DNA from: Cyclobacteriaceae bacterium
Lineage (GTDB): Bacteria; Bacteroidota; Bacteroidia; Cytophagales; Cyclobacteriaceae
NCBI GenBank assembly: GCA_030584025.1
Contig: CP129487.1
Span: forward strand, 248,001-312,000
DNA length: 64,000 bases
Direction of reading: 5' to 3'
In this document: in pieces, positions 16,132 through 23,532 of the stretch
Numbering within the stretch: position 1 is the first letter of the stretch
How the letters are laid out: every line of letters starts with the position of its first letter
Notes under the pieces: model-generated
Told to the model about the DNA's origin: nothing
What the model saw: only the letters and a program-made list of their open reading frames with translations
The model's database searches: none
Made by a program: the position numbers and the translations under genes

Positions 16132-16769
16132 GAACAGCCTTGTTGGCCGGTTCTACCGGATTGATTGGAAAGCAACTGCTTGAATTGTTGCTGGATGATC
16201 CGCATTATACGGTTGTTAAGGCCATCAGTCGAAAACCACTGGCCATTCAACACGCCAAACTTCAGAACATTGTAGCCGACCTCGACACACTTACCAAACA
16301 TCATGATCAGTTGAAGGCAGATGATGTGTTTTGTTGTCTGGGAACAACCATCAAGCAAGCTGGCAGTCAGGCCGCATTTCGAAAAGTGGATTTTGAGTAT
16401 CCGCTTGAGTTGGGCAAGTTAACAAAGAACCAGGGAGCAACACAATACCTGCTCATTACTGCGTTGGGCTCCGATCCGAAATCCGGAATTTTTTACAATC
16501 AAGTAAAAGGTGAAATTGAGCAAGCCATTGATGCGGTTGGATTTGATTCGTATCACATTTTCAGACCCTCGTTGTTGTTGGGTGAGCGCACGGAGAAACG
16601 CGCAGGAGAAGGTGCGGCAACCGTGGTGTATAAAGCATTAGGATTCTTGATTCCGCTCAAGTATAAGGCGATTGATTCAATAAAAGTAGCCAAAGCGATG
16701 CTCCATTTCGCAAAACAAAATTCGAAAGGTAAGTTTATCCACGAGTCGAAGGAACTTCAGCAGTTTTAG
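16128..16769 (+). CDS. NAD(P)-binding SDR-like oxidoreductase (HTATIP2/YbjT-like)
   Basis: This 213-aa protein has an N-terminal Rossmann nucleotide-binding motif (LLAGSTGLIGKQLLELLL). FCCLGTTIKQAGSQAAFRKVDFEYPLELGKL is the signature segment of atypical short-chain dehydrogenases related to HTATIP2/TIP30. YNQVKGEIEQAI provides the catalytic-region Tyr/Lys area. FHIFRPSLLLGER-type sequence follows. Substrate is unknown. The ATG overlaps the DUF1232 stop as ATGA, indicating translational coupling. The 3' end overlaps the convergent dnaE-type gene by 35 bases. Confidence 0.87.
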   Translation: MRTALLAGSTGLIGKQLLELLLDDPHYTVVKAISRKPLAIQHAKLQNIVADLDTLTKHHDQLKADDVFCCLGTTIKQAGSQAAFRKVDFEYPLELGKLTKNQGATQYLLITALGSDPKSGIFYNQVKGEIEQAIDAVGFDSYHIFRPSLLLGERTEKRAGEGAATVVYKALGFLIPLKYKAIDSIKVAKAMLHFAKQNSKGKFIHESKELQQF

Positions 16770-19700
16770 GTTGCGTATGATGTAGCGGCTCATAAGGCAG
16801 TTCCTTTTTATTCAATAAGGGAATCTTCTCCATAGAGCTCACTTCAATCGTAGCGATTCCAAAATCTTCCACCACTTTTCCTTTAATGAAATAAAAACCT
16901 CTTCCCCGGAAGGGAAACTTTTTAGCAACATCCGGAAAATGCACCGTATCGAATACTTCACCTTGCTGGTCGTAGAACGTACCGAAATGCATGAGTTCCC
17001 CCTTTATAGTACCTGTATTTTTCGTGGTTACTACGTATCCCAGTATGGTTACTATCTTTCCGAGTTTAGTCAGTAGTTCCAGGGCTTTGGTATCACCGAA
17101 GTTAGAAGTAGCTACCAGTTTAAATGGATCGCACAGCGGGAAGCCCAGCAGCTCGATTTCATCAAAGGCATCTTCCAATTCGTTTCGTTGAAGAACAGGC
17201 AGTGGATATTCGCTGGGTTCGGTATCAAATAATTCCGATGTATTCCTGTTTTTGGTTTTTGTATTACTGCAATACAGCATGGCCTCCCATAATAATTTTT
17301 GTTTCGATTTTCCGGTAAACCGGAAGGCGCCTATGCGAATGAGCAGGCGTATTTGTTCCAATCCAATGGGTATTCTGCGCATGAAATCATTCAGGCTGCG
17401 GTAAGCACCGTGTTTTCGTTCTATAGCAATTTGCTGGGCCACTTTTGTCTCCAGACTTTTCAAATGAATAAACCCGATGTAGATTTCTTTTCCATAGATA
17501 GTCGTCAGGTATTCACTTTTATTGACACAAGGTGCTTTAATGATGGCGCCATTCATGCGGGCCTCGTGAAAGTAAAATTCCGTTTTATAGAAGCCGCCAA
17601 AGTTGTTGATCACACCTACCATGAACTCTAACGGATAGTGTGCTTTCAGGTACAGGCTTTGGTAGCTTTCAACCGCGTAACTGGCCGAGTGACCTTTGGC
17701 AAACGAATATCCGGAGAAGCTTTCGATCTCATACCACACCCGTTCAATGATGTGTTCGGGGTAGTTGCGTGCACGACAGTTCTCAAAAAATTTATCCTGC
17801 ACGCGTTTAAATTCTTCGCGTGATCGGTACTTACCCGACATGCCCCTGCGCAGTACATCAGCTTCGGTTAAGGTTAACCCGGCAAAGTGATGTGCCACCT
17901 TAATCACATCTTCCTGATATACCATTACGCCATACGTTTCCTTCATGAGTTTATCCATTAAGGGATGAATGGCTTCATACATTCCACCATTTCGCACGGC
18001 ATGAAAACGTTCAATGTAAGCGCGCATCATTCCGGATCGGGCTACACCGGGGCGGATGATGGAACTGGCAGCCACTAAGGTGAGGTAATCATCGCAACGC
18101 AGCTTCCCCAACAGCATGCGCATGGCGGGTGACTCCACATAAAAGCAACCCATGGCCTTGCTGTGACGCATCAGGTCTTTGATTTTTTCATCTTTTTTAA
18201 AATCATTGAAGCGATGAATATCTATATCAATGTCTTGATTTCGTTTTACATGTTTTACGGTTTCCTTTAAGTGTCCCAATCCCCGCTGACTAAGAATATC
18301 AAATTTGTAAATGCCCATGTCTTCAGCATTGTGCATTTCAAAATGTGAAACCGGGTAGCCTTTGGGTGGGAGTTCAAGAGCCGTGTAGGCGTAAATGGGT
18401 TTTTCCGTGATCAACACTCCGCCTGCATGGATCGAGATGTTGGCGGGTAGGTCTTTCATTTTATCTGCGTATCGAAAAATCAATTCGGTGATGTGATCAC
18501 GGTTTTTGAATTTATGCGGCTCTTCAACGATCGCATCAATTTCTGCTTTCGGTAAACCAAATACCTTTCCAAGCTCGCGCAGTACCGATCGTTTTTGATA
18601 GGTAACGTGTGTGCCCAGCAGGCAAACATGATCTTGGCTGTACGTTCGAAAAAGGTAATTGTACACCTCATCGCGGTTGTCCCATGAAAAATCCAGGTCG
18701 AAATCCGGGGGAGAAGAGCGCTCCACATTTAAAAACCGCTCGAAATAAAGATCAAGTTCAATGGGATCAACGTTGGTGATGCCCAGGCAATGCGCCACTA
18801 CGCTATTGGCTCCACTGCCACGGCCTACGTATTCGAAACCACGTTCTTTGGCAAACCGAATGAGATCATAGGCGATGAGGTAGTAGGCGCCAAAACCCTT
18901 ACGCTTGATGATGTTCAGTTCCCGTTCAAAGCGTTCGCGCAAATCAGGATTGCCCACATCATAGCGACTTTGAAAACCTTCCCACGCATGTGTAACCAGA
19001 AAATCCCAATCGGCCCGCGTTGAGCCCAGTACTGTTTTTTTGTTTTTATCTTCTTTCAGATTAAAGTGGATGGAGCACTGATCCATGATTTTCCTGGTGT
19101 TCCGGATCAGCTCCGGGTAAGCACGAAAATGGTATTCCAGTTCTTCTTCCTTCATCATCACTTCTTCGGGGTGAGCCTGTTCGTGTGCAGGAAGTTTACT
19201 TAACAATGTATTGTTATCGATGGCGCGCAACAACCGGTGTGTGTTGAAATCGGTTTTGGAAGCAAACGTTACCGGATGAAGAATGACGAATTTTTCAGGA
19301 AATTCTTTTCGGGAAGTGTATAGCGCAAATTGATTGAGTTGGTGTTTGCGAATGCCAATAAATTCATTTGAACGTAACCGTTCGGGTTCTGCTTTTCCAA
19401 ATGAATAGATGACAAGCGTATCTTCAATTTCGGGAGCACGCTCCGGTAATTTTTTATTTTCACGATTGTGATGGGAGAGAAACCGGTTGATTTTTTCGAA
19501 GCCGTTGTTATTCTGTGCAATGATGATATAGAGTAAGTCGTGTCCTTGCCGGAACTCGATGCCTACTGCAATCTCCAGATCGTAAGGGTTATTTCCGGCC
19601 AATGGTGAGCCGGGTTTTCGCTCTTCACACAGCCTCAGCATTTCAATGTAGGAAGCGGTGTTGTTGATTTCGGTGAGGATGAGTTTATGCACACCACACC

Positions 19701-19779
19701 TGCGTGCTTCCTCAAAAAGTTTTTCTACCGGCAGGGTGCCGTATTTGAAACTGTAGGCGGTATGGCAGTTGAGGAACAT
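16735..19779 (-). CDS. Second DNA polymerase III alpha subunit, DnaE2/ImuC-like
   Basis: This 1014-aa C-family polymerase is shorter than a replicative DnaE (about 1160-1200 aa). Catalytic motifs are present: VGRGSGANSVVAHCLGIT, then PPDFDLDFSWDNRDEV with the metal-binding aspartates, and GGVLITEKP further on. The N-terminal PHP domain begins FLNCHTAYSFKYG where active PHP domains have an H-x-H pair, so PHP metal binding is probably lost, as in error-prone DnaE2 proteins. The C-terminal region ends after the OB-fold (KIVTILGYVVTTKNTGTIKGELMHFGTFYD). It is the last gene of a dinB - 2H - dnaE operon, a context that indicates translesion or mutagenic synthesis and not replication. Confidence 0.9.
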   Translation of the reverse strand: MFLNCHTAYSFKYGTLPVEKLFEEARRCGVHKLILTEINNTASYIEMLRLCEERKPGSPLAGNNPYDLEIAVGIEFRQGHDLLYIIIAQNNNGFEKINRFLSHHNRENKKLPERAPEIEDTLVIYSFGKAEPERLRSNEFIGIRKHQLNQFALYTSRKEFPEKFVILHPVTFASKTDFNTHRLLRAIDNNTLLSKLPAHEQAHPEEVMMKEEELEYHFRAYPELIRNTRKIMDQCSIHFNLKEDKNKKTVLGSTRADWDFLVTHAWEGFQSRYDVGNPDLRERFERELNIIKRKGFGAYYLIAYDLIRFAKERGFEYVGRGSGANSVVAHCLGITNVDPIELDLYFERFLNVERSSPPDFDLDFSWDNRDEVYNYLFRTYSQDHVCLLGTHVTYQKRSVLRELGKVFGLPKAEIDAIVEEPHKFKNRDHITELIFRYADKMKDLPANISIHAGGVLITEKPIYAYTALELPPKGYPVSHFEMHNAEDMGIYKFDILSQRGLGHLKETVKHVKRNQDIDIDIHRFNDFKKDEKIKDLMRHSKAMGCFYVESPAMRMLLGKLRCDDYLTLVAASSIIRPGVARSGMMRAYIERFHAVRNGGMYEAIHPLMDKLMKETYGVMVYQEDVIKVAHHFAGLTLTEADVLRRGMSGKYRSREEFKRVQDKFFENCRARNYPEHIIERVWYEIESFSGYSFAKGHSASYAVESYQSLYLKAHYPLEFMVGVINNFGGFYKTEFYFHEARMNGAIIKAPCVNKSEYLTTIYGKEIYIGFIHLKSLETKVAQQIAIERKHGAYRSLNDFMRRIPIGLEQIRLLIRIGAFRFTGKSKQKLLWEAMLYCSNTKTKNRNTSELFDTEPSEYPLPVLQRNELEDAFDEIELLGFPLCDPFKLVATSNFGDTKALELLTKLGKIVTILGYVVTTKNTGTIKGELMHFGTFYDQQGEVFDTVHFPDVAKKFPFRGRGFYFIKGKVVEDFGIATIEVSSMEKIPLLNKKELPYEPLHHTQPKTAEVPSTRG

Positions 19780-19829
19780 AATAAACAGGTTGCCGGTTGC
19801 CAGTGACCGGGTTGATTGTAGTTATTCGC

Positions 19830-20438
19830 TTACCTCCCAAAACAGATATCCTTATAATGCATCCACTTCTTACCATTGCGCGTCAGCACGGTAATGCGGT
19901 CGCATAGAAAATGTTGGTTGCTGTAGTTCAGTTCTTTCAGGTATGGCCAGCACTTTAAGAAATCTTCAGAAGAAAGATTTTTGGCAATGGTAATGTGTGG
20001 TGTGAAATCACGGTCTTCTTTCACCAGGTTTTCGAACAATTCACGGATTGGGTACTTATTTACAATATCCATATAAATGGTACGCTTTGAACCGTTATGG
20101 AATACATTGAAATCTTTCAGAAACACATTAAAGGCTTCAAACGAAGATGCTTTTTCTTCTACAAATTGAATCATGTCCTCTGTGTGTTCGCCTGTATATT
20201 TAAATAATGAGATGTGTGCTTTCGAAAACCGGTCTTCAAAGTCGTGCCCGATCAGGTAATGCACATCATCTTTCAATACGGCCACATCGCTGGCAATGTG
20301 CCGGGGCGGAGCAATCATAAAGAATAATTCCTGTACAGGGCTCTGGGTTTTAATCGCTGCTGTTCTCATGGTTCGTGTTGTTTTCATACTACGAACATAA
20401 TCCCGGTTTTTGACAATTTGTGTCATTCTTGGTTTCAT
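19830..20438 (-). CDS. 2H phosphoesterase / 2'-5' RNA ligase-like protein
   Basis: This 202-aa protein has the two histidine motifs of the 2H superfamily: KAHISLFKY near residue 74 and FTPHITIAKN near residue 147 (HxS/T-hydrophobic twice). Family members open cyclic phosphodiesters or join 2'-5' RNA ends. Its ATG overlaps the dinB stop as ATGA and it is followed 50 bases on by the dnaE2-like gene, so it is embedded in a two-polymerase operon. A role in processing nucleic acid or nucleotide ends during damage tolerance is plausible but is inference only. The basic N-terminal 35 residues may be partly untranslated if an internal Met is used. Confidence 0.85.
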   Translation of the reverse strand: MKPRMTQIVKNRDYVRSMKTTRTMRTAAIKTQSPVQELFFMIAPPRHIASDVAVLKDDVHYLIGHDFEDRFSKAHISLFKYTGEHTEDMIQFVEEKASSFEAFNVFLKDFNVFHNGSKRTIYMDIVNKYPIRELFENLVKEDRDFTPHITIAKNLSSEDFLKCWPYLKELNYSNQHFLCDRITVLTRNGKKWMHYKDICFGR

Positions 20439-21628
20439 CGTAAATTCCCTTTAAACATGTTCATCTCCATTCTAACCCTGCGGCTTACGCCAATGGTAGT
20501 GGCCCGTACCAGTTTTTCCGATCCGTGCTTGTGTTTGATCTTATCAATGGCTTCATATAACCGGATGCCTTCGGCTGTATCATCAAACAGACTGATTTGG
20601 TGATTGCCGTGCACCAGGCCGCTTAAGCGCACCCCCACCAGGCGTATCAGCATTCTGCGGTTGTAAAGTTTATCAAAGAGTTGTGTTACGGTGTGCAGCA
20701 GCACATGGTCGGACGAAGTGTAAGGAATTTGGATTTGTTTGGTTTCTGTATCAAAGTTGGCGTAGCGGATTTTTACCGTAATGCACGAAGTGAGTTTTTT
20801 CTGCTCGCGCAACTGAAACGCCACCTTCTCCACCATGGCAATCAAAATCGATTTGAGTTTTTTTACATCAATCGTATCGTTCTCAAAGGTGCATTCTGTT
20901 GAAATGGATTTCTGTTCGCTGTACGGCACCACAGGCGAGTCGTCAATGCCGTGTGCTTTATTCCATAACGAAATGCCATTCTTACCAAATGCACTTACTA
21001 AAAATTTCAATGGCATTTCGCGCAGCGTGGCTACCGTGCGCACACCCATATCATATAAGAAGGCAGAAGTCTGTTTCCCGATCATCGGAATTTTTTCTAC
21101 CGCCAGTGGAGCCAGAAATTCTTTTTCTTCACCGGCCGGAATTTGTTTCTCAGCATCCGGCTTAAACTCATTGGTCGTAACCTTCGATACCAGTTTATTC
21201 ACCGACATACCCAGCGAAATCGGAAGCCCACTGTTGTCTATAATCTTCTTGCGCAGCTCTTTCGCCCATTTAAATGCGCCAAAAAATTTATCCATGCCGC
21301 TGGCATCAATGTAAAACTCATCAATAGATGATTTTTCAAACATCGGCACCGAGTCGGCAATGATTTCGGTAACCAGGTGTGAGTTTTTACTGTACGCCTC
21401 CATGTCGCCCGAAATCACTAATGCATCGGGGCACAGTTGCATGGCTAGGTACATGGGCATGGCCGAATGCACCCCAAACCTGCGGGCCTCGTAGCTGCAC
21501 GCAGCCACAACACCCCTGCGGCTTTGGCCGCCAATAATTAAAGGTTTTCCTTTTAACGCCTTATGCTTTTTGCACTCTACAGCCACAAAAAAGGCATCCA
21601 AATCAAGGTGTATAATGTTTCTGTCCAC
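20435..21628 (-). CDS. dinB: DNA polymerase IV (Y-family translesion polymerase)
   Basis: This 397-aa Y-family polymerase has HLDLDAFFVAVE with the first catalytic aspartate, KPLIIGG, AACSYEARRFGVHSAMP and SSIDEFYID with the DE metal-binding pair. GMSVNKLVSK and the helix-hairpin-helix region follow, ending in the little-finger domain. The start is a GTG at 21628 (MDRNIIHLDLDAFF), the only start that keeps the N-terminal strand. It heads the leftward dinB - 2H - dnaE operon. Two near-identical palindromes cover positions 13 to 62 upstream of the start, which implies tight repression. It may bypass damage jointly with the DnaE2-like polymerase. Confidence 0.96.
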   Translation of the reverse strand: MDRNIIHLDLDAFFVAVECKKHKALKGKPLIIGGQSRRGVVAACSYEARRFGVHSAMPMYLAMQLCPDALVISGDMEAYSKNSHLVTEIIADSVPMFEKSSIDEFYIDASGMDKFFGAFKWAKELRKKIIDNSGLPISLGMSVNKLVSKVTTNEFKPDAEKQIPAGEEKEFLAPLAVEKIPMIGKQTSAFLYDMGVRTVATLREMPLKFLVSAFGKNGISLWNKAHGIDDSPVVPYSEQKSISTECTFENDTIDVKKLKSILIAMVEKVAFQLREQKKLTSCITVKIRYANFDTETKQIQIPYTSSDHVLLHTVTQLFDKLYNRRMLIRLVGVRLSGLVHGNHQISLFDDTAEGIRLYEAIDKIKHKHGSEKLVRATTIGVSRRVRMEMNMFKGNLR

Positions 21629-21640
21629 AGTGCGATATTA

Positions 21641-21655
21641 ACTAAAAATTTTAGT
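21641..21655. promoter_or_regulatory. Operator box 1 of the dinB operon
   Basis: ACTAAAAATTTTAGT is a perfect 15-base palindrome (7-base arms about a central A). It shares ACTAAA-N3-TTTAGT with the box centred 33 bases further upstream. It lies 13 bases from the dinB GTG, where a bound repressor would block transcription. The likely ligand is the HTH/S24 regulator encoded nearby; that link is inferred. Confidence 0.75.
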
Positions 21656-21671
21656 AATAAGTTTTACTATT

Positions 21672-21690
21672 AAACTAAATATTTTAGTTT
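21672..21690. promoter_or_regulatory. Operator box 2 of the dinB operon
   Basis: AAACTAAATATTTTAGTTT has 8-base perfect arms (AAACTAAA / TTTAGTTT) around TAT. Its centre is 33 bases, close to three helical turns, from box 1, so two repressor dimers would bind the same DNA face. The duplicated sequence and spacing make chance unlikely. Confidence 0.75.
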
Positions 21691-21725
21691 TGTGATGTGC
21701 TTGCCATAGCGCGCTGGAATTGTGG

Positions 21726-21749
21726 GTAATCCCGGTTACACGGGACTAC
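21726..21749. repeat. REP-like hairpin upstream of the transposase remnant
   Basis: GTAATCCCG (21726-21734) and CGGGACTAC (21741-21749) pair with one mismatch around a 6-base GTTACA loop. It precedes a fragment of a REP-associated transposase. Such transposases are usually flanked by short hairpins of this kind. Confidence 0.5.
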
Positions 21750-21780
21750 CTTCACATTCCTTTGTAGTTATGGGTGCGTT

Positions 21781-21984
21781 GTGAGTGATTTAAGTTGGGC
21801 GTGCCCCCTGATCGCCAGCGCGGAGGGGTATGGAGCATTTACGTGCTCAGTACGCAGTCGTGATCGGATTATTAACTACATTAAAAACCAAAAGGAACAT
21901 CATAAAAAGAAATCGTTTATTGATGAGTATAAGAATTTGTTGACTGAACACGAAATAGAATTTGATGAGCGATATTTATTGTAG
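21781..21984 (+). pseudogene. 3' remnant of a REP-associated (IS200/Y1-type) transposase
   Basis: The frame ending at 21984 encodes EGYGAFTCS, then INYIKNQKEHHKKKSFIDEYKNLLTEHEIEFDERYLL. This is the conserved C-terminal segment of Y1/REP-associated tyrosine transposases of Bacteroidota (GYGAF, NQ-EHHKK, E-FDERYL). The upstream catalytic part with the HUH motif and tyrosine is missing. Residues before GYGAF (from the GTG at 21781) do not resemble the family, so the 5' portion has been deleted or replaced. An 8-base inverted repeat CGCGCTGG / CCAGCGCG (21710-21717, 21815-21822) brackets the junction. Confidence 0.8.
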
Positions 21985-21995
21985 GGTGGTACATT

Positions 21996-22143
21996 CAACC
22001 CCTTCGGGGTTGGGCAGACTTTTCTTTTTTAACCACGAGTTACACTCGTGGTTGGGAACATTGAAGCCCTTCGGGCTTCTGCTTATCCTTGTGAATCAAT
22101 GAGTCCGAAGGACTTCACTGTGTATAATTGCCCGAGTTTCGGG
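21996..22143. repeat. Cluster of five short hairpins with 3-base loops
   Basis: Five stem-loops follow the transposase remnant: CAACCCC-TTC-GGGGTTG (21996-22012), AACCACGAGT-TAC-ACTCGTGGTT (22031-22053), GAAGCCC-TTC-GGGCTTC (22063-22079), AGTCC-GAA-GGACT (22102-22114) and CCCGA-GTT-TCGGG (22131-22143). All loops are three bases. Three are TTC, or TTC read on the other strand. This is a REP/BIME-like array, the expected partner of a REP-associated transposase. It also forms the entire leader region of the S24 regulator gene. Confidence 0.7.
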
Positions 22144-22171
22144 TAGTTGTAACTCTAAATCATTATAACGT

Positions 22172-22951
22172 ATGACTATCGTAAATAGAAATCTTAAGTA
22201 TCTCCGCCTCAAACATGAACTCACCCAAAAGCAGTTCGCTGAAAAACTGGGGTTGAAACAATCCGTTATCGGTGCCTACGAAGAAGAGCGTGCCACACCG
22301 CCACTGGCTGTTCTGCTGGATGTGTCTAATCTGTATAAAGTGAGTATGGATGTGCTGACGCGAAAAGACTTAAGTAAACTTTCTGAAAAGGAATGGAAGG
22401 GCTCATCGCCTTCAAAAGAAGTGTTGGCCATTACCGTTGATGCTTCCGGAAGTGAAAACGTGGAGCTTGTTTCGCAAAAGGCATCAGCCGGTTACCTGGC
22501 CGGCTACCAGGATCCGGAATTCATAGCCGAACTTCCAAAAATTAATTTGCCAGTTCTGCCTAAAAACAAAACGTATCGTGCTTTTGAAATTCAGGGCGAT
22601 TCCATGCTGCCCATACAACCCGGCTCCGTTTTGTTTGGTGAATATGTGGAAAGTCTGGACGCAGTAAAAAATGGGAAGTCCTATGTGCTGGTCACGCAAC
22701 AGGAGGGTATTGTATTTAAACGCGTGTTCCGGTTTGATGATGATGACAGTAAACTGCTGCTTGTTTCGGATAACCGACAGTATGAGCCCTATGCCATTGC
22801 AGCTGCTGATGTGCTCGAAATGTGGAGTGTGCGTGGCTACTACTCTGCTAAACTTCCTGAAGGAGATAGCACAGCCACACCTTTAACCGAACAACTGGCC
22901 TTACAGGTACTTCGACTTCAACAACAATTGGGCAATAAAAAAGCGCGATAA
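22172..22951 (+). CDS. LexA-like repressor: XRE HTH plus S24 autopeptidase domain
   Basis: This 259-aa protein has an N-terminal XRE helix-turn-helix (residues 5-62, LRLKHELTQKQFAEKLGLKQSVIGAYEE) and a C-terminal S24 peptidase domain. The catalytic serine is in QGDSMLP (S144) and the catalytic lysine is K183 (VFKRVF). A plausible self-cleavage site is A106-G107 in ASAGYLAG. Proteins of this design are repressors inactivated by self-cleavage on RecA filaments. Many Bacteroidota lack canonical LexA and use such HTH-S24 proteins. It is encoded 0.5 kb from, and divergent to, the dinB operon, whose paired palindromes are likely targets. No copy of that box lies in its own leader. Confidence 0.9.
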   Translation: MTIVNRNLKYLRLKHELTQKQFAEKLGLKQSVIGAYEEERATPPLAVLLDVSNLYKVSMDVLTRKDLSKLSEKEWKGSSPSKEVLAITVDASGSENVELVSQKASAGYLAGYQDPEFIAELPKINLPVLPKNKTYRAFEIQGDSMLPIQPGSVLFGEYVESLDAVKNGKSYVLVTQQEGIVFKRVFRFDDDDSKLLLVSDNRQYEPYAIAAADVLEMWSVRGYYSAKLPEGDSTATPLTEQLALQVLRLQQQLGNKKAR

Positions 22952-22954
22952 CTC

Positions 22955-22992
22955 CTTTGTATACTTTGTGCTGACTTTCGTGTTCTTTGTGG
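22955..22992. repeat. Phased CTTTGTG-type intergenic repeat
   Basis: Four CTTTGT/CTTTCGTG-like words start at 22955, 22964, 22975 and 22985, about 10 bases apart, in the gap between the S24 regulator and dtd. A similar series with CTTTGCG occurs at 63870-63905. Function unknown. Confidence 0.45.
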
Positions 22993-23079
22993 TAAAAGTA
23001 CACTAACTACGAAGGTCACTAACGTATTTCATAGAGGCACAGAGAAATTTCTGTATTTTAAGGTTTTCATTTTAAGCTA

Positions 23080-23532
23080 ATGATTGCCGTTATCCAACGC
23101 GTTTCTTCCTGTTCAGTTGAAATTGAGAAGTCTGTTAAATCCTCCATTCAAAAAGGTTTGCTGGTACTGTTAGGCATTGAAGATGCTGATACGGATGAAG
23201 ACATCGACTGGCTGGCTACTAAAATTGTAAACCTGCGCATTTTTAACGATGCTGATGGCGTGATGAATGTAAGCGTAAAGGACGATGGTGGCGATATTCT
23301 GGTGGTAAGCCAGTTTACGTTGCATGCCAGTACAAAAAAAGGCAACCGACCTTCTTACATTAAAGCATCCAAACCCGACTTTGCCATTCCGATGTATGAG
23401 AAGTTTGTTCGTGTAATCGGTGAGGTACTTGAAAAACCTGTACACACCGGGTCGTTCGGGGCGGACATGAAAGTTGCTTTGGTTAATGACGGACCGGTTA
23501 CAATAGTTATCGACACAAAAAATAGAGTATGA
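23080..23532 (+). CDS. dtd: D-aminoacyl-tRNA deacylase
   Basis: This 150-aa enzyme hydrolyses D-amino acids (and glycine mischarged on tRNA-Ala) from tRNA. It has the family's start AVIQRVSSCSVEI, the VSQFTLHAST motif and the NDGPVTIVIDT motif with the Gly-cisPro that provides chiral selection. Length is standard. The stop overlaps the following VanX-like gene by 4 bases (ATGA), so the two are translationally coupled. Both deal with D-amino acid-containing compounds. Confidence 0.96.
   Translation: MIAVIQRVSSCSVEIEKSVKSSIQKGLLVLLGIEDADTDEDIDWLATKIVNLRIFNDADGVMNVSVKDDGGDILVVSQFTLHASTKKGNRPSYIKASKPDFAIPMYEKFVRVIGEVLEKPVHTGSFGADMKVALVNDGPVTIVIDTKNRV

Noticed and set aside
21996..22143. CRISPR array from the series of hairpins
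   Set aside because: The hairpin arms all differ in sequence and spacing, so they are not copies of one repeat.
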